Part shown: positions 1 to 9,800 of the stretch, piece after piece
Numbering within the stretch: the first letter of the stretch is position 1
Layout of the letters: the number at the start of each line of letters is the position of its first letter
NCBI RefSeq assembly: GCF_000090795.2
Contig: NW_003546961.1
Span: 14,309-35,819 of the forward strand
Length of the DNA stretch: 21,511 nucleotides
Direction: 5' to 3'
From: Amphimedon queenslandica
Lineage: Eukaryota; Porifera; Demospongiae; Haplosclerida; Niphatidae
Translations under genes and position numbers: made by a program
The notes under the pieces: model-generated
What the model saw: only the letters and a program-made list of their open reading frames with translations
Told to the model about the DNA's origin: nothing
Databases searched by the model: none

Positions 1-1
1 T

Positions 2-655
2 TTGTTTATCCTATCACTCGTTGTCATGCTAACTGGACTATTGTTCACAATAACAATATTCTCCAGTCAGTGGATGCAGAGGTCATGTGGCAGATACTGT
101 CGCAGTTCCTGGGATCCTTTCTATAGATTCAAACCATTCCTTGATGCATACACTGGGCCATATAAGGACAAGTATAGATACTGGACTGGACTCCTACTGA
201 TAATACGTCTACTACTGACTACTGTATTCTCATACACCACAGGAGCAATTCCAATAGTCAATAACTACATTACTGTTTTCATTGCTGGTCTCCTGATACA
301 CCTTCTAGCAAAGGAAGTGTATCGTAATAAGATACTAAATGCACTGGAATTATTCTACATGGCTAATCTTGGTATAACAGCATTCTCAATAGCATTAATA
401 AATCAATTTAAATCAAACTTTGGAGCAACTTCTACAAGTGTAATAACTGCAATATCAGTTAGTCTGTCAATGATTGCTTTCTTGATTACAGCAGTAGCTC
501 ACATTTGCACAGTAATCAAAGGATATTGCTGTTCGAAATTAAATTTCACTTCCCCATTTCAGCAGTATGAGTTTCAAGAAGAAGAGCCCCTTTTGAGGGA
601 TAATGAAAAGCTTGACTATTTGAGTGCAAAGAGAGAACAATTAATATTTTATTAG
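2..655 (+). CDS. C-terminal part of a multi-pass membrane protein (partial, 5' end outside window)
   Basis: The frame is open from the window edge to a TAG at 653-655, giving 217 residues of what is probably the last exon. Five hydrophobic stretches are visible, at about residues 3-22, 62-82, 88-104, 114-133 and 146-172. Between the first two is a polar, aromatic-rich linker with SSWDPFYRFKPFLDAY followed by GPYKDKYRYW. From memory, this linker plus hydrophobic segments occurs at the C-terminus of large uncharacterised surface proteins in sponges and cnidarians, whose ectodomains vary; I could not verify that here. The tail after the last segment is acidic and short (EEEPLL). No AATAAA is seen before the next gene, which starts less than 200 bp away. 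The function is unknown. The apparent Met at residue 1 is a TTG codon at the window edge and not a start. Confidence 0.65.
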   Translation: MFILSLVVMLTGLLFTITIFSSQWMQRSCGRYCRSSWDPFYRFKPFLDAYTGPYKDKYRYWTGLLLIIRLLLTTVFSYTTGAIPIVNNYITVFIAGLLIHLLAKEVYRNKILNALELFYMANLGITAFSIALINQFKSNFGATSTSVITAISVSLSMIAFLITAVAHICTVIKGYCCSKLNFTSPFQQYEFQEEEPLLRDNEKLDYLSAKREQLIFY

Positions 656-841
656 TCCCATAGTACTAGTTTTAATAGTAACTTAACTTTGAATGTAGCT
701 TCTACAGTAGTTGTATTTTATATTTTAAGATGTTAAAAAATACTTATGCTGATCACGTGTATGCACGTGGTTAAAGTATACGGATTTTGTGCACGTAACA
801 ATAAGGTGTGGTCCGCCACACCCACCCACGTGTCCACCATC
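656..841 (+). promoter_or_regulatory. Short intergenic region and probable WDR46 promoter with three CACGTG E-boxes
   Basis: The 186 bp between the upstream stop and the likely WDR46 start contain perfect CACGTG hexamers at 754-759, 764-769 and 827-832. The first two begin exactly 10 bp apart. A CACGTA variant lies at 792. CACGTG is the MYC/MAX-type E-box, and genes for ribosome biogenesis are established MYC targets in animals. Assigning these sites to such a factor in this organism is inference. A GC-rich patch at 805-826 resembles the interior of a MITE at 6397-6418. No clear TATA box is seen. Confidence 0.5.
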
Positions 842-3800
842 ATGTTGTCTTCCTTGCCAGAAGAATGGAAGGAAACAGAGAAAAAGAGAGAAGAGAGAGC
901 TCTGGAGGATCCCAAAACAAAAGAAAAAGTCATCAGATATGACAGAAGAAGTAATCATAGCCGACCTAAGAAAGTATGATCAATAAAAGTTAGATAATTT
1001 AGCTATTTTGGGGGATTAGAAGATAAAGTATTTTCAATTGAAGCATCTGGTGGATAAAAGTGAAGAGGAGGGACAGAGATCAGCTACTCATGCAGCACGT
1101 GCTGAACTGATACACAATCTCGAGGAGCCAGGGTAATACTAATAATAACAATACTAATAACAATAAATATGATGAAATGTTTGTACTTTGTATCTCTCAT
1201 AGTTTAATTGTGGCTGAGAACAGCAATGAGCGTACAATTGATTTGACTCAAGAGGAAATTGTAGGTCAGGCTCCACTAGCAGTCGCTACTCAAGTGAGTC
1301 ACTGGCTTATTGTGTGAATGTCGTGTGATTATTATTTGTAGTATTTTAATATTAAGTTGAATGAGCTTGGACCATACTCTATCAATTATTCAAGAAGTGG
1401 ACGGTACAATTACAAGCTTTCTTTCTCTCTACGTCTTTTACATTTCTATCTCTTCTTTGTCTTCCTTTAATTTTTTATGTCCTCCATTGCTTGAGTCTCA
1501 TTCTCCTCTTTCCTCTCTCCTTTCTCTCAGTCAGCTCCTATTGGGTGGGTCTAAAGGTCACATTGCTTCATTTGATTGGAGGTCTAAGAACCTTGGCTGT
1601 GAGATACAAGTGCTAGAGACAACACGTGATATCCAGTAAACATAATGAACCCTTACTTTCAATTATGTTGTAGTTGCTAATATTTTGTATTAGTAAAAAA
1701 GATTATGGTGCTATTTTATGGACCTTCATAGGCTAGGTACATGTATTCCATTTAAAAAATAACACAAAGAGGATTTTCCATTTTTATAACATTTTCTAAT
1801 ACATATTGATGCCCTTATGCTGTGTAGAAAGTTTGAGCCGATTCCAACTTGAATTTTTTGAGTTATGACCATTTTTTAAAATATGCCAAAATCTGAAAAT
1901 TACCCTGTACTATAGCCCATGGTTTTTTCAAAAAATGGCTCTGAAATCAGTTCCAATTTTTGTTACGTTTTCTGATACATATTGATGCTCTTATGTTATG
2001 TAGAAAGTTTGAGCTGATTCCGTCTTAAATTTTTCAAGTTATGGCCATTTAAAAAAATATGCCAAATTTGAAAATTACCCTGTACTATAGCCCATGGTTT
2101 TTCCAAAAAATGACTAAAAAATCACCCCAAATTTTTATTACATTTTCTGATGCATATTGATGTCCTTATGTTATGTAGAAAGTTTGAGCCGATTCCAACT
2201 TGAATTTTTTGAGTTATGACCATTTTTTAAAATATGCCAAAATCTGAAAATTACCCTGTACTATGCCCATGGTTTTTTCAAAAAATGGCTCCGAAATCAC
2301 TTCCAATTTTTGTTACATTTTCTGATACATATTGATGTTTTTATGTTATGTAGAAAGTTTGAGCTGATTCCGTCTTAAATTTTTCAAGTTATGGCCATTT
2401 AAAAAATATGCCAAATTTGAAAATTACCTTGTACTATATAGCCCATGGTTTTTCCAAAAAATGACTAAAAAATCACCCCCAATTTTTATTACATTTTCTG
2501 ATACATATTGATGTTTTTATGTTATGTAGAAAGTTTGAGCTGATTCCATCTTAAATTTTTCAAGTTATGGCCATTTAAAAAAATATGCCAAATTTGAAAA
2601 TTACCCTGTACTATAGCCCATGGTTTTTCCAAAAAATGGCTAAAAAATCACCCCCAATTTTTATTACATTTCCTGATACATATTGATGTTCTTATGCTAT
2701 GTAGAATTTTTGAGCTGATTACGACTAAAAATTTTTGAGTTATAGTGTATGCTTGTTTATGAAAAATATTTTGTATGATGATTACATTGTTACCAATTAT
2801 GATTTTTTTCTGAGAATACTTTTTCTGTTACTAGTTATCTTCACAATGAGACAATGTTTGCTGCCGCTCAGAAGCAGTTTGTGTACATCTATGATAGAAC
2901 TGGTACCGAGTTACACAGAATATCAAAAATGATGTCAGTCAACAAACTTGGATTCCTTCCTTATCACTTCCTCTTAGTCTCCGCAGTAAGTCAATTAATA
3001 CACTAGCAATTTCATTAACTTTATATTCATGAAATGTGAGCCAATTCTGATTTTAAAAAAATGCAAAGTGAAGTAATGCAGAATTGTTTACTTAAGGATA
3101 CATGTTTTAGTAATAATTGTTTGTCTGGTTGGTAACATTGCCTTCGTAGTAACTTAGCATTGTCAGTACAAAATAAAAACTACCGTATAGCTCCAAATTT
3201 TCGTCAAATTCGTCAGGTACTTTTGCTTGACAAAATTTTTAACCAACGAAATTTTTGTTCCACGTGGGTAGCATGCGGATAAATACCAAAAATGACGAAA
3301 ATTTTTATTGACGAAAATTAATTTTAACAAGAAATTAAGATTTTGACGAAATTTTTGACTGACGAAAATTTGGAGCTATACGGTAACATGTTGTATACAT
3401 GTACATGTACATTAATATAAGTTGGATTGACCACTTACATTGTATGCATGTACAATGTTAGATGACAGTATTCCAACCATTGGTTAATGAGTCATACTAC
3501 ATGTACATGCAATACCAATACTAGACTACATGATAGTTTAATTATGATATAATACAGCCGGGAATATTGGCGGGAGTTATATTCGGTAATTTTGGAGCCA
3601 CGTGTCATTGTCAGTCATTGTGCATGCTCAGAATGAATCAGAATGATGGATTTTATAGATTTCATATTGGCAGTCATTCGGCATATTGCCATTCCATCAA
3701 TAGTCATTTTCTCCAACTGTACCATAGTCTGTTGGTGTTACAGCGTTATACTAGTAAATACATGATAGTTTGTTGGTCCTACAGACTTACAATGCTCCAT

Positions 3801-6800
3801 TGTTGTCTTGCAGGTACAATGACTGTATAAATTCATGTGTATAGTGTATCTTATCTTTTGTCCAACCAAAGAGGAGAACAATAGGGGGACACTATAGGAA
3901 TACAATGTAAGATGAGAGTATTCCAACCATTGATTTGAGTCATATTACATGTAACAGCAAATACTAGTACATGATAGTTTAAATGCATGATACAGTTTAG
4001 TCCAGACATAGGGTCAAATATTCATTCATTGTATTTCATTGCAAGTGCAATTATGAGTAATAATATCAGCTGCAAATACAATTGCAAATACCACTTTTAG
4101 TATTGTATTTAATTACATTGCAATTACAATTGAGAGTTTTAGTTTAAATACTTTATGCTTATTACATACAGCACAATGTTACTAATGAGCATTAGTTCTT
4201 TAAAGCATTTATCAAACAGACTGCCTATAGCTTTTCCTGCACTACACATATAGGTACATGTGTCTTAATGTACATGTACATAATTATGAAGTCTACGTAT
4301 GGCAGTATTTTTACAATTAAGTAGTGACTTTCAGGTTGGTAATTAAATACAATTGCAATTACATCTGATTTTTGTTTATAAATACGATTACGATTGCAAT
4401 TTATTTGACCCCAGCCCTTCAGGTCACAGCTGGAAATGTTGTCAAGAGTTATATTTGTTAATTTTGCTAAAAATTTTGCAAGTGATGGGTTTTATATTGT
4501 CCATTTAGGAGCCACGTGTCATTGTCAGTCATTGTGTATGCTCAGAATGAATCAGAATGATGGATTTTATAAACTTTATATTGGCAGTCACTCAGCATAT
4601 TGCCAATCCATCAATAGTCATTTTCTCCAACTGTATGGTAGTCTCTTGGTGTTGCAGTGTTATACTAGTAAATACATGATAGTCTGTTTGTGCTGTAGTG
4701 TTCTACTAGTATATACATGATAGTTTTGTTGGTCCTACAGACTTACAATGCTCCATTGTTGTCTTGCAGGTACAATGACTGTATAAATTCATGTGTATAG
4801 TGTATCTTATCTTTTGTCCACCCAAAGAGGAGAACAATAGGGGGACACTATAGGAACATGTTTCCTTCCTCTTTCCTCTACTGGTTTGTATAAAAGTAAC
4901 AGGACCAGTTTCTAGTTTATTCTTTGAGGAATATTCAGTATGGTTTCATCGGCTGAGTTTGATTCTAATCTTATTGATCTTGTTGGTATATATCACGAGG
5001 CTCATGGATCCCTCCAAAGGACCAATGTCTATGCCAATGGTATAATGCAGGTTATGCTTTTCCTTTCTGTCAATTATCGAGGAGATGCAACTGGACTCGA
5101 GGAGACGATAAAGAGACATGTTCATGATCATGCAGTTATATACCAACTGAATGATAATAATGGTTTACAGGATGAAGTGACTTATGAAAAATCCTATACC
5201 AGTAATGGCTGCCCTCATGATATAGAGTATCCTGGTGTAATGAAAAATGACTCTCCAAAAAGCACCTCGGATATCAGGGCCCCCTTTTTCTTCATTGTGC
5301 CATTTAATTCTCCTACTGGGACGTTCAAATGGATAGGAGAGCTGAACTCTAAACAGACGAAAACACATTTAACTGTTGAAGTGAGACCGTTTACAGTATC
5401 GGCTGATTATTTTGAGATTGAATCAAGAGGTTTGTACATGAAAGCAGAGCTACGGGTTTTAAAATACAAGGATGGCAAATTTGGGGCCAATCAGGTTCTA
5501 TATAAAGTTACACCCTACAAAGGCATAAAGTTTGATGGGGCCAATTCATGGATTGCGATGGTTGATAGTAATTCCGCAAAAGCTGGAGCTTTCGTAGAAT
5601 ACAGAAACACAAAGCCAAGAGTGGCCGAAAACTCTTATATTTATTCATCTAGGAACGAGTGGGCTGAAAATGGCGATAGGATTCCTTTCGCTCATAAAAG
5701 ACTTACCTCTAGTTATGGCTGGGAAGATGGAATATACATTCCAGAAGATGCTGTAGATGCTGCCTGGAAGGAAGGCATAGTCATGATAAAAATAGCACAA
5801 CATTCCCTGGGCATGACTAGAATTGATTCCTATGGTTATTGGCTTGAGAACTGGAGAGAGTATGAATTTGAAATTTTAGATACTTTAGGTAATCGTATTT
5901 TTATGTCGATAAACTGGAACGCTGGTGACTGGTTTGGAACATGGACAGTTCATCAAGCATATCCCGTACCTGCATGAAAATACATCATGGACCGGCTATC
6001 TATAAAGAATAGGACTAATTTTTCATAGGACCTTTTGTTTAACTGTACTTATTTTTGATAGCTAGGCCTTTTTGAACTATTTCTGATAGGACTTTTTTGT
6101 TTAAACTATTTTTGATAATATTGATAGCCGGAATTTTGTTTAACTGAAAATTTATTTGCCAATAATTGTTAAATAACGAAAGATCAGTTAGAGTGAGATT
6201 TACATGACCTGGCCGTGTCTGTAATCATTAAGGAATTGATTCCTTATAGTAAATGTGTCACGTGTGACTACACTATAATAGCAACAATACTTTATAGCTA
6301 GAAACTTCTGTGGCCCAAAATTTTTGAGAATGTTTTGAATTTGAAAAAAATTGCAAGAATAATTATTAAATCCTCCAAAAATTAGGTGAATTAAAAGGTG
6401 TGGCCCACCACGCCCACATGGCTAATATCCTGAATAGAGCTTTGTGTCATCGTCAGCTATAGTTCAGGTAAGTAAGGAAGAGCAGCCATTGATCAGTGAA
6501 GAATAATAGTGTGTTTGAGTAGAAATGATTCGCAAAAATAAAATCAGCAAAAGTCATTTTTTGGCAATTCGAAAAAATTTTGGGCCACAGAAATTTCTAG
6601 CTATACAGTAGTTGGGAGTTTTTAATTGTAGTATTGCACACAAATGCTAATTGGGATGAAGTAGTAGTTCTGTATGTACGTACGTCTGGGTATAAGTATA
6701 AGAGGCAGAGCTAGGGAGAGTTGCATTATTTATGTGCATGTTTTGTGTAGTTGCAAATTTTCACAGGGTTTATTTGTTGTGAATAAATGAACTTCTAAAA

Positions 6801-9800
6801 AAAATTGGAGTCAAACCTGCTATTGTGAATGCCTCTATAATCAGGACAGGTAGTAGTGGTCTTAATAATTTTATATTAATGTAATGAGGATACTTCCATA
6901 ATCAGTACAGCATTACTGGGTCTGGAATAGACAGATTTGACTGTACATGTAATACATACATTGTATAGTTTAATTGCATGATACAGTATAGCCAGAAATA
7001 TTGGCAAGAGTTATATTTAATAAAATTTTGCAATTAATGAATTCTATATTGGCTACATGTCACTGTCAGTTATTGTGCATGCTCAGAATAAATCAAAACG
7101 GTAGATTTTACATTGGCAGTCAGTCAGTCATTCAGCATATTGCCAATCTACCAATATTAATTTTCCACCAGCATTTCCAACTGTACGGTAGTTTGTTGGT
7201 GTTGCAGTGTTATACTAGTAAATACATGATAGTTTGTTGGTCCTGTGTTTTTACTACAGACTTAATTAACTGAGTTGTTGTCATACAAAGGCTTGAAATG
7301 TTAGGCTGGGAAGATTCCACACTAATTACTTAATGAGAGTTCCAAGTTGCATGATTCATTTGAATACTGTATTTCCTTGAATAGGGACCCTACTCAAATA
7401 AGTGCCTATCACTAATATATTACCACTATGGATACGCATATTTTAACCAGTGTTATCTGCTCATGTGCTTAGAATGGTCCAATAGCCTAATTGTTTATCC
7501 TCAGTCTTAGGAACATAGAGTCGTGGGTTTGAGCCTGGGTTTTTGCGCTTTTTTATTTTATTTTTTGTGATTTTGCCTATGCCTAGGCCCTTATTTAAGG
7601 AAATACGGTAAGCCATGAGTACGATTGAAGAAATTGCAAATTTAATTCCTTTGACCATGTACTATAGTACACAGTCTTTATGCCAAATTTTACCGAACTT
7701 TCTCTCCTCCTCATAGAATGAGTATGGTGTGTTGTCATATCTTGATGTATCCATTGGTCAGTTTATATCACGGCACTACACTAAAATGGGTCCACTGAGA
7801 GCTCTGTCATCCAATCCTCACAATGGAGTCGTCACATTAGGTCATCATAATGGAACTGTCAGTATGTGGACTCCTAACATGTCAAAGCCAGCTGTGAAGA
7901 TGCTCTGTCATAGGGGGAGGGTCTCTGATATTGCCATTGATAGAGAAGGAAGGTAGTGTATAATTTTGACATTGTTTATATCATGAGTAAATAAGTATCA
8001 TGTACTAGCATGTATGCATATAATATGTCATCTCTACTTATGTGTATCATATAGCGTCAAATTTTCGTGATTTTTGTGATTGAATGGACAATCACAAAAA
8101 TATTTTTCACGAAATTTAATTTTGATATAAATGTGGGGGTGTCCCATCACGCCTGTTATTTGTTTCTCTGGCACAGCTAAGAGTCTCTCCTATAAAGAGA
8201 GCCCACCTTTCTTGGTATACGTGATAGCCACGGATACACGAAGGGAATTAATATCGAATAATGCTACCACTCATGTTGCTTCTTCTCCAAGTCCAGCTGC
8301 AAGGCTAGCTAGCTACTAGCTGCCACGTGGATAGGCGTGGTTTTAATCATCACGAAATTTTATTTAAATCACAAAAATTTTTTAACGGAAATTTACTTGA
8401 AAGCAAAAATGTATGGAATCACGAAAACTTTCACCCATGAAAATTTGACGCTATACGGTATATCTACTAATTTGTGATGATGTCAAGGAATATACATACA
8501 TGTACAACTTGTACATGTACAACTTCAGTAAAATAACTTGCATTTTAAGGTCTTTTTTACACTGGCAAAAGTAAAGCTGCATTGATGCGCATTAATCATG
8601 TTTACACTAGAGTGGTCTTAAATTAATGAAAACGCACAAAGTGCTTTACAAAATGTGCCAGTGTGAAAAGGCCTTTACAACAGTAGCAATAGCATTGTAC
8701 TTGCCCATGATATGTAGTATACACAGTGGACTGTAATGCTACCATTTTACACTACAATATATGTCTTCTTTATTTCTACTAAGGTATATGGTTACTGGAG
8801 GGTTTGATGCTAAGATAAGAGTGTGGGACATTAGGCAGTATAAACCAGTCAACTGTTTCCCTATTGCTTCCCCTCCTTCATCACTTGATATCAGTCAAAG
8901 GGGACTCTTAGCATTTGGATATGGCAGTCGTTGTGAGGTAAGCCTAAAGGCTGATTCACACTGCACAATTAACGTAATGTAAGGCTATACGTTAAGACAG
9001 AAAGTGCTGTACAAATCGATGGGCACCGTTTACTTAAGGTATGGATAGAGATTATTTCTATTCTTACCTTATGTAAACGGTGCCCATTGGTTTGTACAGC
9101 ACTTCCTGTCTTACCATAAATTAAGCCAATTAAAGACAACCTGCATTATGTCATTACAGGATGCATTGCATTTTGACAAAAATTTCAAGGATAGATTTCT
9201 CCATTTTTTTTTCTGATACACATACATGTTGTTATGTTTTGTAGCAAGTTTGAGCTGGTTCCAATCAAAATTTGATTTTTTACAAATTTTTAAAGTTACT
9301 CAAAAATTGGACCAAAGTCCCTGTACTATAGTACAGGGTCTTTGGCCAAATTTTGCCAAAAATGACTAGGTGAGAAATCTCCATTTTTATAATGTATTCT
9401 GATACATATACATGTTGTTATGTTGTGTAGCAAGTTTGAGCTGATTCCGATCAAAATTAGATTTTTTACAAACTTTTCAAGTTATAAAAACTCAAAATTA
9501 TGCCCTGCACTGTATAGAACAACCAATTATTTTTGCCAAGAAATTACTAGAAGAGAAATCTCTATTTTTATAATTTATTCTACATGAAGTCTCTCCTTTA
9601 TCCTCCACCCATTTCTTTTTTAGATTTGGAAAGATGTTTTTAGTCAGTCAGAGCCATACACTCCTTATCTTAAGTATCGTCTCTCAGGACAGCTACACAA
9701 ACTTCAGTTCTGCCCCTTTGAGGATTGTCTTGGCCTGGGACACAGTAACGGGTTCACTAGCATTGTTGTACCAGGTATATATGTGTACTATAAATATTGC

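Noticed and set aside
725..958. Minus-strand open frames over the WDR46 promoter and exon 1
   Set aside because: They are antisense to the supported exon and promoter, with low-complexity composition and no recognisable domain.
939..986. ATG at 939 with a short frame ending KYDQ as the WDR46 start
   Set aside because: Splicing at the donor 974 from this frame would leave phase 2, while exon 2 must be entered in phase 0. The frame through ATG 842 fits exactly and gives residues resembling the family's N-terminal region.
1361..1530. Continuous 92-codon frame from 1361 to 1639 as a separate small gene
   Set aside because: Its second half is WDR46 exon 5 (1531-1635) and its first half is a pyrimidine-rich intron translated by chance.
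1775..2750. CRISPR-like array
   Set aside because: Units are about 175 bp and similar throughout, with no short conserved repeats separated by unique spacers. This is a eukaryotic satellite.
3567..3926. Open frames of 87 and 62 codons within the 450-bp repeats (and the similar frames at 4436-4720 and 7001-7273)
   Set aside because: The frames follow the repeat sequence, but the copies carry indels and differ freely at the amino-acid level, with no domain. They are repeats, not genes.
4940..5977. Bacterial contamination as the explanation of the intronless gene
   Set aside because: It is flanked on both sides without a break by host-type repeats and MITEs, has base composition similar to the WDR46 exons, and carries a TATA box. 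Contamination is not excluded, but the sequence gives no sign of a misjoin.
7471..7535. Functional tRNA gene
   Set aside because: The T arm does not pair and the anticodon loop lacks the usual T33, so only a degraded SINE-like head is supported.
8131..8319. 62-codon frame inside the 412-bp MITE
   Set aside because: It is short, has no family signature and lies entirely within a non-autonomous inverted-repeat element.
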